From: Rhizobiales bacterium YIM 77505
Lineage (GTDB): Bacteria > Pseudomonadota > Alphaproteobacteria > Rhizobiales > Beijerinckiaceae
Assembly (NCBI GenBank): GCA_000745135.1
Contig: JQNH01000001.1
Location: 1,860,001 to 1,924,000, forward strand
Length of the DNA stretch: 64,000 nucleotides
Direction: 5' to 3'
Shown here: piece by piece, positions 53,064 through 62,642 of the stretch
How positions within the stretch are numbered: the first letter of the stretch is position 1
Layout: each line of letters opens with the position of its first letter
Position numbers and translations under genes: made by a program
The notes under the pieces: generated by a model
The model's database searches: none
What the model saw: only the letters and a program-made list of their open reading frames with translations
Told to the model about the DNA's origin: nothing

Positions 53064-53363
53064 TTACTGGCCCGCGCGGCGAGGCCCGCCAGGCACGGCG
53101 CCCCAACCAGCCTGCCTCGCCGGTCTGTTGGGATGTTTCACATTGCCGCTCGAGGAGACGCGCTCCTTGGGAGCGTAGCGCTTGGTGGTGCGCAGGAAAC
53201 GCCGGCCGCCGCGATCGAGGCTCTCGGCCCAGCCGACGCGCTCGATCGCACCCTCGCTGTTCAGGAAGGCACGGTCGACCGGCCATGCGGAGGCGGAGGT
53301 CGACGCCAGAACCCCGCCAGCCAAGAGGGTCGCGGCGGCGAGCGGTAGGAGGATCTTGGGCAT
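53064..53363 (-). CDS. Small exported basic protein of unknown function
   Basis: 99 residues from the ATG at 53363. A clear signal peptide (MPKILLPLAAATLLAGG..., cleavage near ASTSASA, residue about 26) precedes a basic mature part with RTTKRYAPKERVSS and many Arg/Gly. No known motif is present. A near-consensus EcfG promoter lies 35-59 bases upstream, so it may be a stress-induced envelope protein. Confidence 0.65.
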   Translation of the reverse strand: MPKILLPLAAATLLAGGVLASTSASAWPVDRAFLNSEGAIERVGWAESLDRGGRRFLRTTKRYAPKERVSSSGNVKHPNRPARQAGWGAVPGGPRRAGQ

Positions 53364-53397
53364 GACTCGCTGTCCTATGTTGAGTCTTCCCCTAGGG

Positions 53398-53422
53398 AAC
53401 CGACGGACATTTCGCCGGTTCC
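53398..53422 (-). promoter_or_regulatory. EcfG-like promoter of the small exported protein
   Basis: Minus strand: GGAAC (53422-53418), 16 bases, GGTT (53401-53398). It deviates from GGAAC-N16-CGTT by one base. The predicted start near 53391 leaves a 28-base leader. The sequence is nearly palindromic, so a match also reads on the plus strand, where it leads into no gene. Confidence 0.4.
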
Positions 53423-53452
53423 ATCGCCTTCGCAAACGGGACCTGACCACCC

Positions 53453-54061
53453 TCAGCCGCCGGCGGGCCTGGTCATGGAGAACCTGGTCTCGGGGGTCGC
53501 CACGAAATAGTCGCGGTAACCCGCTCGCGCGATGGGCCGCATGGCCGCGGTGTCCACGTACCCGTCGACGATGAACCGGTCGTCGATATGCACGCCGACG
53601 ACCTCGCCGAGAACAAGATGGTAGCGTGCCGGTCCTTGCAACGGCTCCAACGCGATCGTCTTCAGCCACTTGCATTCCAGGGCGACGGGTGACTCGGCCA
53701 CCCGCGGCGGCTTCACCAGACGGGAGGGCGCCGGAGTCAGCCCGGCGAAGTCCAGTTCGCTCTCGCCCCGCGGCAGCGGCGCCGACGTGGCGTTCATAGC
53801 CTCCTTCAGCTCGTAGGTAGCGAGATTGCAAACGAATTCCCGGGTCTCCTCGGCGAAGGTGACCGCGTCCTTGTATCCGTCGGAGGAGAACGCAACGATG
53901 TCCGGTCGATCGGAAACAGCATTGAAAAACGAATAGGGCGACAGGTTCACCTCGCCCCGGGCGCTCATGGTGGTGATCCAGCCGATGGGCCGCGGCGCGA
54001 TGAGCGCCTTGAAGGGGTTGTGCGGCAGCCCGTGGTCGTTCTTGGCGGTCTCGTAGAACAT
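53453..54061 (-). CDS. Flavin reductase-like domain protein
   Basis: 202 residues from the ATG at 54061, starting MFYETAKNDHGLPHNPFKAL. It is an FMN-binding split barrel with RPIGWITTMSARGEVNLSPYS followed by FFNAVSDRP, the family's flavin-binding segment. Such proteins are NAD(P)H:flavin oxidoreductases or flavin-dependent hydroxylase partners. It starts 13 bases after the nitroreductase stop, so the two are probably one operon. Confidence 0.9.
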   Translation of the reverse strand: MFYETAKNDHGLPHNPFKALIAPRPIGWITTMSARGEVNLSPYSFFNAVSDRPDIVAFSSDGYKDAVTFAEETREFVCNLATYELKEAMNATSAPLPRGESELDFAGLTPAPSRLVKPPRVAESPVALECKWLKTIALEPLQGPARYHLVLGEVVGVHIDDRFIVDGYVDTAAMRPIARAGYRDYFVATPETRFSMTRPAGG

Positions 54062-54074
54062 GAGAGCCCGGTGC

Positions 54075-54638
54075 TCAGAGATGGGTAAGGATATCGGAGA
54101 GCGCCGGCCGCGGCCGCTCCGCCGGCGCCTCTTTCGCCCGCCCAATGTGAACGAAGCCGGCAATCCGCTCGCTCGGCGCAAGGCCAAGCGCCTCGAGGAC
54201 GCGCCGGTCGAAGGCATACCACTCGGTAATCCACGAGGTGGCGTAGCCCATGGCGTTGGCGGCGATCACCAGGCTCATGCAGGCTGCGCCCGCTGACAGC
54301 ACCTGCTCCCATTCCGGAATCTTTACGTGAGGCGTGGCTCGCGACACGACGGCGATCACCAGGGGGGCTCGGGCGAGCCGCTGGCGCTCGAAGGCGAGCG
54401 TCTCCTCGCTGGCGGACGGATTGTCGGCGCGAAAGACGCGCGCGATCACCTCCCCGACGCGGAAACGCGCCTCGCCCTCGATCGCGATAAAGCGCCAGGG
54501 CACCAGCCGTCCATGGTCGGGGACGCGGGCGGCGATCGTCACGAGCGTCTGGATCTCGGCGGGAGATGGTCCCGGCTCGCCGAGGAGATGCGGCGCGACC
54601 GAGCGCCGCGTCTTCAAAAGATTGAGAGTTTCGTTCAT
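54075..54638 (-). CDS. Nitroreductase-family FMN oxidoreductase
   Basis: 187 residues with the short YdjA/TdsD-type arrangement. FMN contacts lie in KTRRSVAPHLL near residue 9, PDHGRLVPWRFIAIEG near 40, and GAACMSLVIAANAMGYATSW near 120. It acts as a homodimer, reducing nitro compounds, quinones or enals with NAD(P)H. It is paired with a flavin reductase-like gene, a combination that suggests shared reduced flavin or xenobiotic reduction. Confidence 0.92.
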   Translation of the reverse strand: MNETLNLLKTRRSVAPHLLGEPGPSPAEIQTLVTIAARVPDHGRLVPWRFIAIEGEARFRVGEVIARVFRADNPSASEETLAFERQRLARAPLVIAVVSRATPHVKIPEWEQVLSAGAACMSLVIAANAMGYATSWITEWYAFDRRVLEALGLAPSERIAGFVHIGRAKEAPAERPRPALSDILTHL

Positions 54639-54808
54639 TTGCGCTTCAGCAGAGGTCCGTCAAAAAGCGTCTCTCTGGCGCTGGGCCAGCGAGGCTGTGG
54701 CTCTTGAAAGGGACGCTCTCGCCTGTCCCGAGCGCAAAGACAAGATGCCGACCGGCGGAAAAGCCCGGATTGGCGCGCAAGGGTGGATTGATTGCAGTGG
54801 AACAGCCG

Positions 54809-57214
54809 ATGAGTCTCGGCGTGGCCTGGACGCGCCGTGAGACGGCCTGCGCACTTCTTGCCGTGCTCCTCCTGTGGGCAGCGGCCGCGGCGGTGTGGCC
54901 GGCCACCGGCATGGTGGTGCCTTGGGACTCGAAGAATCACTTCTATCCCATGCTCCGCTACCTTGCGACAGCGCTTGAACATGGCGAGCTACCGTTCTGG
55001 AATCCTTATCATTTCAGCGGCCACCCCTCGATCGCCGATCCCCAGTCGCTCCTGTTCTCACCCACGATGCTGCTGTTTGCATGGCTGGTGCCGTCGCCCT
55101 CAATGCAGCTCTTCGACTTCGTGGTGTTCGCCCATTTCCTTGCTGGCGCCTTCGCCGTCATCGGCCTGTTTCGTCGGCGTCGTTGGCATGCGGCGGGCGC
55201 GGTGATTGCGGCCATCGTGTTCGTGCTCGGCGGGTCCGCATCTGCCCGACTCCAGCACACGGGCATGATCTTCAGCTACGCCTTTTTCCCCATCGCGCTC
55301 CTGCTTCTCGAGGAGGCGCTTGACCGCCGCTCCTATGTCTTTGCCGTCCTGTTTGGCACAGCGGCGGCGCTGATGACGGTCGGCCGCGACCAGGTGGCGT
55401 TCCTGGCTGCGATCGCGCTCCTTGCGGCCTGTGCCTGGCGCATTTGGGAGGCGGAGGATCGGCTTGCCTTTGCCCGAAGCCGGCTGCCGATCATTGCCGT
55501 CATGGGGATGACGGGGGCCGTCCTTCTTGCCATCCCCGTCATCCTGACGATGCAGTTCCTGTTGACCTCGACCCGGCCTTCCTTTGGGTTCGGGGTCGCG
55601 GCGATGGGCTCGCTGCCGCCTCAGAGCCTGGCCACGCTCCTTTTCGGCAACATCTTCGGCTCCCTGAACTGGACCTATGATTATTGGGGGCCGGACTATC
55701 AGAACCTCCCTGAAGGCACCTGGACCGACCGCGCCATCAACTACCTCTTCATCGGCACCGTGCCCGCGCTCCTTCTCTTCTGGCATGGGATCGCTGCCGG
55801 GCGCCTCTTCGCACGCGAGTTCCGGTTCTTCCTGGCTCTTGGTCTACTCGCGCTGATTTACGCCCTCGGCCGCTATACGCCCGCGTTCGGACTCATCTTC
55901 GATCACCTGCCGGGCGTTGCCCTCTACCGACGGCCGGCCGACGCGACCTTTCTCGTGAATGTCGCATTGGCCTTTGCCGCCGGCTACCTCGTCCACCGCT
56001 ATGTCGCCGAGGGCACACCGCGGCTTTCGCTGAGCCGTGCCGCCGGCCTCGCATGTCTGGCTATCGCTGTGGGTCTGGTGACCGCCGCGATCCTCGGCGC
56101 CCTAGATTTCGCGGTCCGCGGAAAACAGCTCCCGGCCACATTGCGGGAGGTGGCGCTCGGGATAGCCGTCGCTGCCGCGGCGGCGGCCGCCATCGTCCGC
56201 CATGGCCTCACACCCGGCCGGCGCGCGGTTGTGGCGAGCGCGCTCGTCATCGTGGGCTCCGGAGAGCTGATCCTGCGCCACGCCGGCTCCTCGCTCAACG
56301 CGGAGCCGGCTGAACGCTACGCCGTCTTTCGGGAGCTCCCGCCAGAGCAGCTTCAGGGGCTTCAGATCCTGAAGGCGGAGCTTGCGGCACGGCACGCGAA
56401 GGGCGAACGACCCAGGGTCGAAATTCTCGGGCTTGGCGGCGCCTGGCAGAATGCATCGATGGTTCTCGGAATCGAGGACACCATCGGGTACAACCCACTG
56501 CGTCTTGCCGATTACGAGCGGGCCATTGGACCGGGCGAAAACGCGGCCGATCCCAACCTGCGCCAGTTCCCGCGCACTTTCCGCGGCTACAAATGCCGTC
56601 TTGCGAGCCTTCTCGGGCTCGAATACCTCGTGCTCGACCGGCCGCTGGAACGGCTTCCCCGGCATTTCCCGCGTCTTGCGGGTGCAAAGCTGCTCTATGG
56701 CTCCGGCACGATGTGGGTGTACAGGCTCAACCCGGGCGAACCCCGCGCCTATCTCGCCACACGCTTGCTTCCCGTGGATTCAGAAAGCGTCCTCGCCCAG
56801 GCGGAGCTCCCGGATTTCGATCGGGCGAACGAGGCCCTGATCGACGAAACGAGCCTCGACCTGGTCAAGGGCGATTACGGTCTTCGCGACGCGGCGATCG
56901 AGCCGGCGCCGGCGCAGGGATCGGTTGCGATCGCCAGCTATGGGCGGAACGACGTCGTCTTGTCCGTCGAGACGGATCGCAACAGCGTCGTCGTCCTCCA
57001 CGACATCTACTATCCAGGCTGGGAAGCCTATGTGAACGGCGAGCGGCGGCCGGTTCTGCGGGTCAACCTGCTCTTCCGGGGCGTCGAGGTTGGCCCGGGA
57101 CGTCACCGCATCGAGTTCCGCTTCCGCCCCCTCTCGTTCGACAACCTCGTTGCGGCCGCGAGCGACCTCATCGGCGGCGGCTCGCCGCAAGGGGAGGCCA
57201 CGGCCATCCAGTGA
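54809..57214 (+). CDS. YfhO-like polytopic membrane protein
   Basis: 801 residues from the ATG at 54809. A dozen or so membrane helices cover about 10-520, with the WDSKNHFYPMLRYLATALEHG motif in the first periplasmic loop, as in GT-C-fold glycosyltransferases. A C-terminal beta-domain follows with DIYYPGWEAYVNGERRP. This is the YfhO family, which in Firmicutes glycosylates lipoteichoic acid. Here a role in adding sugars from a lipid carrier to an envelope polymer is likely. No polysaccharide cluster surrounds it; a secreted protein gene follows after 27 bases. Confidence 0.82.
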   Translation: MSLGVAWTRRETACALLAVLLLWAAAAAVWPATGMVVPWDSKNHFYPMLRYLATALEHGELPFWNPYHFSGHPSIADPQSLLFSPTMLLFAWLVPSPSMQLFDFVVFAHFLAGAFAVIGLFRRRRWHAAGAVIAAIVFVLGGSASARLQHTGMIFSYAFFPIALLLLEEALDRRSYVFAVLFGTAAALMTVGRDQVAFLAAIALLAACAWRIWEAEDRLAFARSRLPIIAVMGMTGAVLLAIPVILTMQFLLTSTRPSFGFGVAAMGSLPPQSLATLLFGNIFGSLNWTYDYWGPDYQNLPEGTWTDRAINYLFIGTVPALLLFWHGIAAGRLFAREFRFFLALGLLALIYALGRYTPAFGLIFDHLPGVALYRRPADATFLVNVALAFAAGYLVHRYVAEGTPRLSLSRAAGLACLAIAVGLVTAAILGALDFAVRGKQLPATLREVALGIAVAAAAAAAIVRHGLTPGRRAVVASALVIVGSGELILRHAGSSLNAEPAERYAVFRELPPEQLQGLQILKAELAARHAKGERPRVEILGLGGAWQNASMVLGIEDTIGYNPLRLADYERAIGPGENAADPNLRQFPRTFRGYKCRLASLLGLEYLVLDRPLERLPRHFPRLAGAKLLYGSGTMWVYRLNPGEPRAYLATRLLPVDSESVLAQAELPDFDRANEALIDETSLDLVKGDYGLRDAAIEPAPAQGSVAIASYGRNDVVLSVETDRNSVVVLHDIYYPGWEAYVNGERRPVLRVNLLFRGVEVGPGRHRIEFRFRPLSFDNLVAAASDLIGGGSPQGEATAIQ

Positions 57215-57241
57215 GGTGACGACCATGCCTGCAGGGGCTAA

Positions 57242-58150
57242 ATGGGGCGCATGATCCGGCGCTTGAACCTGGCCATCGCCGTCGTCGCCCTCCTCGCAGC
57301 TGGCGCGGCCGCCGAGGCGCAGACACCGCTTGGCTCTCCTGCCACGAGGGTGCCCCCTGCCGCTCCGGCGCCCGTCTCCGCCGAGGCTCAGAACCCGAGC
57401 CAGCCCACTGCCCTGCTCCAGGTAAGTGCCGTTTTCGCTCATGACGAGACGCCGATCCGCTCGGGGCTGGTGTGGCGGGTTTTCGAGGAGCGTGCGGGCG
57501 AAGCAGTCCCGGTTGCCAAATCCGCATCGGCGCGAGCGAGCTTCACCCTCAAGCCTGGCACCTACTACATTCACGTCGCTTATGGCTTTGCCGGCGCCTC
57601 CAAACGGGTCACGCTCACCGCTGGACCGGCGACGGAGCGGCTTGCCATCAGCGCCGGAGCTCTCCAGCTCGGCGGCGCCGTGGGCGATATGCCGATCCCG
57701 GCCGCCCGGTTGAGTTTCTCGATCTTCGTCCCGATCGGCAACAATTCCGAGGGACGTTTTGTCACCAAGGCCAAGGCCGGAGAGATCATTCGTCTGCCGG
57801 AGGGCTCCTACCATGTGGTGTCGACCTACGGCGAGTCGAACGCCATCATGCGCGCTGACCTCAAGGTCGAACCCGGCAAGGTGACCGAGGCGACGCTGAA
57901 CCATCGCGCCGCAACCGTCACATTGAAACTCGTCGCGACACCGGGCGGCGAAGCCTTCGCCGGCACTGCCTTCAGCGTGCTGACCCCCGGCGGCGACGTC
58001 ATCCGTGAGGCGATCGGTGCCTTCCCGTCCCTGACCCTCGCGGAGGGGGACTATGTCCTCATCGCTCGTCACGAGGGGAAGGTCTACACCCGCGAATTCA
58101 AGGTGGAGAGCGGCGTCGACCGGGACATCGAGGTCCTCGCAAAGAGCTGA
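57242..58150 (+). CDS. Exported protein with repeated beta-sandwich-like segments
   Basis: 302 residues. A signal peptide (about 1-27, ending AAEAQ) and a Pro/Ala linker (about 30-55) are followed by three segments sharing a pattern like FTLKPGTYYIHVAYGFA, IRLPEGSYHVVSTYGES, and LTLAEGDYVLIARHEGK. These look like PEGA/carboxypeptidase-regulatory-like beta modules. It lies 27 bases after the YfhO-like gene and is probably cotranscribed, so it may be a partner or target of that envelope enzyme. Function unknown. Confidence 0.75.
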   Translation: MGRMIRRLNLAIAVVALLAAGAAAEAQTPLGSPATRVPPAAPAPVSAEAQNPSQPTALLQVSAVFAHDETPIRSGLVWRVFEERAGEAVPVAKSASARASFTLKPGTYYIHVAYGFAGASKRVTLTAGPATERLAISAGALQLGGAVGDMPIPAARLSFSIFVPIGNNSEGRFVTKAKAGEIIRLPEGSYHVVSTYGESNAIMRADLKVEPGKVTEATLNHRAATVTLKLVATPGGEAFAGTAFSVLTPGGDVIREAIGAFPSLTLAEGDYVLIARHEGKVYTREFKVESGVDRDIEVLAKS

Positions 58151-58179
58151 GACACTCAACCCGCCTTGGGAGCCGGCGG

Positions 58180-60111
58180 CTAACCGGGCACGCCCTCGAC
58201 CGGCTGTGACGCTCCGCCCGTTTCCGGTGCAAGGACCACCGCCGCGTGGCCCGGGATGCGCCAGCCCTTTTCGGTCTCGACGGGGGGCGTGCCCCCGCCC
58301 CCATATTCGGGCGCCTCGCTCGACCACAGAAGCCGCCACCTGCCCCCGGCGGAGGGCGCCAGCAACGGCTCGGGAAAGCTCGCGCGCACGAGATCGCGGC
58401 CGAAGTTCACGAGGAGCAGGCGATCGTCGCCGTTTTCGCCGAAAAAGCGCAGCACGAAGGCTTCCGGGCCGAGCACCGCGCCATCGAGTCCTGCCTGCTT
58501 CTGAGCGGCGAGGACAGGGTCTTCGCGCCGGAGCCTCAGGAGGTCGCGGTGGAGAGCGACGGCCGCCCTGTGGGTCTCGAACTCGGACCAATCAAGCCGG
58601 CATGCCATGAAGGTGGCTGGGTCCTCGGGCGGATGAAGCAGGCGCAGCATCGTCTCATCCGCAATGCTTGGGAATTGAGACACGAACTCCCGCCGGCCGC
58701 GGCGCACCGCATCCGCCAGTTCAGGCTTGTGGTCGGCAAAATAGAGAAAAGGGGCCGATGCCCAGAACTCTTGCCCCTGGAAAAGCATCGGCGTTCCTGA
58801 CAGGAGCAGGATGAGGGCGGTCAAGGCACGCGCGCGTCCAGGGCTCGTCAGGGCGTGGAAACGCAGTCCCCGTCCTGAATTGGCGACCTGGTCGTGGTTC
58901 TGCACGAAGGTCACGAAGGCGGCCGGCGGGAGATCAAGGCCCGGCTCGCCCCGTCTCTTGCCCTGATGGGCATAGAGTTGACCCTGGAAGAGAAAGCCAT
59001 ACTTGGCAGCGGAGACAAACTCCTGGGGACTGCCCTCGTGGTCCTCGTAATAGGCTTCATTGCGCCCGGTGATGGCCACCATCGCCGAGTGGTGGAGGTC
59101 GTCGTTCCAGAGCGCGTCGAGGCCGTAACCGCCTGCCTCGGGCGGCCGAACCAGGCGGGTATGTTGCGGCTCATTCTCGCCGACGAGCAGGACCTTGCGC
59201 TCGCCGGCAGCCTGTCGAGCCGCCCGTGCGATAGCCGCGATCACATGCTCATCCGAGGAGTCGTGGATGCTTTGCGTGGCATCGAGGCGAAGACCGTCAA
59301 AGTGGAATTCCTCGATCCAATAAGCGGCGTTGGTGATGAAGAACTCTCGCACGCCGTGGGCGTTCGGACCGTCGAAATTGATCGCCTCGCCCCATTCGTT
59401 TTCATATCGGTCGGTGAAATAGTCTCTCGTGAAGCAGGAGAGGTAATTCCCGTCGGGGCCAAGATGATTATAGACAACATCTAGGATGACGCCGAGACCA
59501 AGCCCGTGCGCGGCATCGACGAAGGCCCGCAGGTCTTCGGGTGAGCCGTAAAGGCGCGTGGGCGCGAAGAGGTTGACGCCGTCATAGCCCCAGCCGAAGC
59601 GGCCCGGGAACTCGTTGACGGGCATCATTTCAATCACCGTGATGCCCAATTCACGCAGGAGCGGGAGTTTGCAGGCGGCGGCGGCCCAAGTGCCCTCCGG
59701 GGTGAAGGTCCCTACATGCATCTCATAGAGAACTTGTCCCGCAAGCGGGACGCCTTTCCATGAGTGGTCCTTCCACTCATAGGCGGCCGCATCGACGACC
59801 TGCGAGGGCCCGTGCGGTCCTTCCGGTTGGAAGCGGGAGGCGGGGTCTGGATAGAGGGTCCGGTCGTCGTCGAGCCGGAACCGGTAGCGGGTGCCTGCAC
59901 CTCCCGGCGCAATGCCGCAGAAATAGCCATTGCCTTCAGCCCGGAGAGGGTACTCACCCGCGCCTTCCAGCACGACGGCGACGCGGCCACGGGCCGGCGC
60001 CCAGACCCGGTAGGACACCCCACCTTCCACGAGTTCCGCGCCGATGGGATAACGCCGCGCGCCGTGGCGGGTACGGCGCGTGTCTGTCGCAAACGCTCCT
60101 GCAGTCGGCAT
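58180..60111 (-). CDS. treZ: Malto-oligosyltrehalose trehalohydrolase
   Basis: 643 residues from the ATG at 60111; a 32-codon upstream extension is Cys/Arg-rich and spurious. Order: N-terminal CBM48-like domain (about 18-105), GH13 barrel, and a C-terminal beta domain. Family marks: LYEMHVGTFTPEGTW, DVVYNHLGPDGNYL, nucleophile Asp in GLRLDATQSI, acid Glu in VGENEPQ, and FVQNHDQVAN. TreZ releases trehalose from maltooligosyl-trehalose made by TreY. treY is not in the window, so the pathway is split or incomplete here. Confidence 0.92.
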   Translation of the reverse strand: MPTAGAFATDTRRTRHGARRYPIGAELVEGGVSYRVWAPARGRVAVVLEGAGEYPLRAEGNGYFCGIAPGGAGTRYRFRLDDDRTLYPDPASRFQPEGPHGPSQVVDAAAYEWKDHSWKGVPLAGQVLYEMHVGTFTPEGTWAAAACKLPLLRELGITVIEMMPVNEFPGRFGWGYDGVNLFAPTRLYGSPEDLRAFVDAAHGLGLGVILDVVYNHLGPDGNYLSCFTRDYFTDRYENEWGEAINFDGPNAHGVREFFITNAAYWIEEFHFDGLRLDATQSIHDSSDEHVIAAIARAARQAAGERKVLLVGENEPQHTRLVRPPEAGGYGLDALWNDDLHHSAMVAITGRNEAYYEDHEGSPQEFVSAAKYGFLFQGQLYAHQGKRRGEPGLDLPPAAFVTFVQNHDQVANSGRGLRFHALTSPGRARALTALILLLSGTPMLFQGQEFWASAPFLYFADHKPELADAVRRGRREFVSQFPSIADETMLRLLHPPEDPATFMACRLDWSEFETHRAAVALHRDLLRLRREDPVLAAQKQAGLDGAVLGPEAFVLRFFGENGDDRLLLVNFGRDLVRASFPEPLLAPSAGGRWRLLWSSEAPEYGGGGTPPVETEKGWRIPGHAAVVLAPETGGASQPVEGVPG

Positions 60112-60200
60112 GAGCGAACAACTGCAACGGCAGAGGCAAGTTCCTGTCCTGAGACCGCGCCGCCTGCGCGCAGCCCGCGATCTGCAACCGACCGATCTAC

Positions 60201-60219
60201 AGCCCAATCCGATTGGGCT
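60201..60219. promoter_or_regulatory. Palindrome upstream of treZ
   Basis: AGCCCAATC and GATTGGGCT form a perfect 9-base inverted repeat around one C. It lies about 90 bases before treZ and 100 bases past the dioxygenase stop, without a U-run. An operator for a dimeric regulator is a possibility; a weak terminator is another. Confidence 0.35.
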
Positions 60220-60318
60220 GGTTCCCCCTCAGACTGGACTCACCCCTGGTGGAGGCTGGCAGGAAGGTTCGCACCTCTCGGAAGAAGAGGACATGCGCCC
60301 AATCGATCGGACAAGGCT

Positions 60319-61263
60319 CTAAAGCGGCTTCAGGTTGGCCTCGATCTCAGCGCGGCGCGGCTCAAGGAAGGGCGGCAGTGATAGGGTTTCGCCGAGGCGA
60401 TCGAGCGGTTCGTCGGCGGAGAAGCCCGGACCGTCGGTCGCGATCTCGAACAGGATGCCGTGCGGCTCCCGGAAATAGAGGCTGCGGAACCAGAAGCGGT
60501 CGACGGGCCCGCTCGAAGCGATCCCCCCCTCCTTGAGCCGCCGCGCCCAGGCCTCGTAATCGGCATCGGGAATACGGAAGGCGACATGATGCACGCCACC
60601 CGCGCCCGGCTGAGACGGCGGCTTACCGGGCTCAATCGCCACATGCAATTCGGCGGCGGGGCCGCCTGAACCCATTTGATAGACATGGGTCTGCAAACCA
60701 GCCGCGCCTGGGGCGGGATAAGTCCGCGTAGCTCGCATGCCGAGCACCTGAATCAGAACGGCGTCGGTTGGCTCAAGGCTCGGGACGCTGATGGTGATCG
60801 GTCCAAGGCCCCGGATCTGCCGCTCCGGCGGTACCGGGCTTCGCTCCCATGGATGCGCCTCCCCTTCCCCGCCGTCATCGACGAGGCTGAGACGCTGGCC
60901 CTCGAAGTCCTCGAAATCAAGCACCGCCCGCCCGTCGCGTTCGACGACGTCGCCATGCGCAACGCCGGCTTCGCGAAAACGGCGCTCCCACCAGACGAGC
61001 GTGTCTTCGCCCGCCACACGAAGCGCCGTCCGAACGATGCTGCGGGTGCCCCGCCGCTCGCGTCCCAGGGGCCAGTCAAAGAAGGTAATGTCGGTGCCCG
61101 GCGAGCCGACGCCGTCGGCGTAGAACAAGTGATAGGCGCTGACGTCGTCCTGGTTCACCGTCTTTTTCACGAGCCGAAGCCCGAGCGTCCGCGTGTAGAA
61201 GGCATGGTTGCGAGGTGCGTCGGCGGTGACGGCGGTGAGATGATGGATCCCGGTGAGTTGCAT
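60319..61263 (-). CDS. VOC-family ring-cleaving dioxygenase-like protein
   Basis: 314 residues from the ATG at 61263, starting [19 protein letters not shown]. Two vicinal-oxygen-chelate modules (about 1-150 and 155-314) carry metal ligands in GIHHLTAV and [11 protein letters not shown] and a Glu in [13 protein letters not shown]. The architecture matches the MhqO/YkcA-type extradiol dioxygenases linked in Bacillus to quinone detoxification. The substrate here is unknown. Confidence 0.9.
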   Translation of the reverse strand: MQLTGIHHLTAVTADAPRNHAFYTRTLGLRLVKKTVNQDDVSAYHLFYADGVGSPGTDITFFDWPLGRERRGTRSIVRTALRVAGEDTLVWWERRFREAGVAHGDVVERDGRAVLDFEDFEGQRLSLVDDGGEGEAHPWERSPVPPERQIRGLGPITISVPSLEPTDAVLIQVLGMRATRTYPAPGAAGLQTHVYQMGSGGPAAELHVAIEPGKPPSQPGAGGVHHVAFRIPDADYEAWARRLKEGGIASSGPVDRFWFRSLYFREPHGILFEIATDGPGFSADEPLDRLGETLSLPPFLEPRRAEIEANLKPL

Positions 61264-61359
61264 GGCCTCGTCCCTCGGTCCGCCTTGAGATAAGCCCTCC
61301 TCCAGCCGCTGCCACGCACGGTGCCTCTTGCGTTCCTGCAAAGGGCGCAGCGGATCCAA

Positions 61360-62520
61360 TCACTCTGAACGGGCGCGCGTCTCCACGAGGCGCGCAAGGA
61401 ACGCCGCGCCGATGGGGATGATCGCGTCGTCGAAGACGTAACCCGGATTGTGGAGGGCAGGCCCGGGCTCCTGGCCGAGCCAGACATAGGCGCCCGGGAC
61501 GGCAAGGAGCATGTCGGCGAAGTCCTCGCTGCCCATGGCTGGCTCGGCGGCGGCGTCTACCTTGTCTGCGCCTACCAGTTCCCGTGCCACCGCCGCCGCG
61601 GCCGCCGCCTGCTCCGGGTGGTTGCGCAAGACGCTGAAGATGTCGCGGATCTCCACCTCTATGGTGGCGCCGAAGGCCGCTGCGACGCCGGCCGCGACCT
61701 CGCGGATGCGCCGGCTCACAAGCGTCCTCAGCTCGTCATCGAAGGTGCGGACGGTGCCGGCCAAGTGCGCTCTCTCAGGAATAACGTTGTACGCGGCACC
61801 GGCGTGGATCTGGGTGATCGACAACACGGCTGCCTTCAGCGGATCGGCGTTGCGGCTCACGACGGTCTGCAAGGCCTGGCCAAGGGTCATTGCGACGACC
61901 GCCGCGTCGATGCTCTGGTGCGGATACGCGCCGTGGGCTCCGCGTCCGCAGATCCGGATATCGAAGAAATCCGCTGCCGCCATGGCCGGCCCGGTGCGCA
62001 GGGAGATCCTGCCGCGCGGGCCGTCCGGGGAGTTGTGCAAGCCATAGACCTCGTCGCAAGGGAAGCGCTTGAAGAGGCCGTCGGCCAGCATGGCGCGGGC
62101 GCCACCGAGCCCCTCCTCCGCCGGCTGGAAGATGAGGACGGCCGCACCGTCGAAGTCGCGGGTCTCGGCGAGGTAGCGCGCGGCACCGAGCAGGATCGTG
62201 GTGTGCCCGTCATGGCCGCAGGCGTGCATCTTGCCCGGATGCTTGGAGCGGTAAGGAAGGTTCGTCGTCTCCTCGATCGGCAGGGCGTCCATGTCCGCCC
62301 GAAGGCCGATTCTGCGCGCTCCGGGCCGCCCCTGCACGATGCCGACGACGCCGGTCTTGCCAAGGCCGCGATGGACCTCGATGCCCCAGCTTGCGAGCCG
62401 CTCGGCGACCACCGCCGAAGTGCGCTCCTCCTCGAAGCCAAGCTCCGGATGGGCGTGGAGGTCGTGTCGGATCGCGACGAGTTCGTCAGCGTATTCGGAA
62501 ATGCGCTCGATGATGGTCAT
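61360..62520 (-). CDS. M20 amidohydrolase (hippurate hydrolase / IAA-amino acid hydrolase type)
   Basis: 386 residues from the ATG at 62520, starting MTIIERISEYADELVAIRHD. Typical marks: DLHAHPELGFEE, the metal-binding MHACGHDGHT, FQPAEEGLGGA with the general base Glu, and GMHNSPDGPRG-like GLHNSPDGPRG. It hydrolyses N-acyl amino acids such as hippurate. Cytosolic. The dioxygenase follows after 96 bases and the dehydrogenase diverges. Confidence 0.93.
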   Translation of the reverse strand: MTIIERISEYADELVAIRHDLHAHPELGFEEERTSAVVAERLASWGIEVHRGLGKTGVVGIVQGRPGARRIGLRADMDALPIEETTNLPYRSKHPGKMHACGHDGHTTILLGAARYLAETRDFDGAAVLIFQPAEEGLGGARAMLADGLFKRFPCDEVYGLHNSPDGPRGRISLRTGPAMAAADFFDIRICGRGAHGAYPHQSIDAAVVAMTLGQALQTVVSRNADPLKAAVLSITQIHAGAAYNVIPERAHLAGTVRTFDDELRTLVSRRIREVAAGVAAAFGATIEVEIRDIFSVLRNHPEQAAAAAAVARELVGADKVDAAAEPAMGSEDFADMLLAVPGAYVWLGQEPGPALHNPGYVFDDAIIPIGAAFLARLVETRARSE

Positions 62521-62642
62521 TGACGTCTTGGCCTCTCCGGCAAGGATCCAGATCCGCACGGAAACGCACGCGACGCAAGTTCAGACGCGATTGCGCAAGG
62601 CCGAGGGGGCCGATAGGACGGCGCATCTGACGGAGGTTCACG

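Noticed and set aside
53398-53425. Plus-strand reading of the near-palindromic EcfG-like site
   Set aside because: No plus-strand gene follows; only the minus-strand reading leads to a coding sequence.
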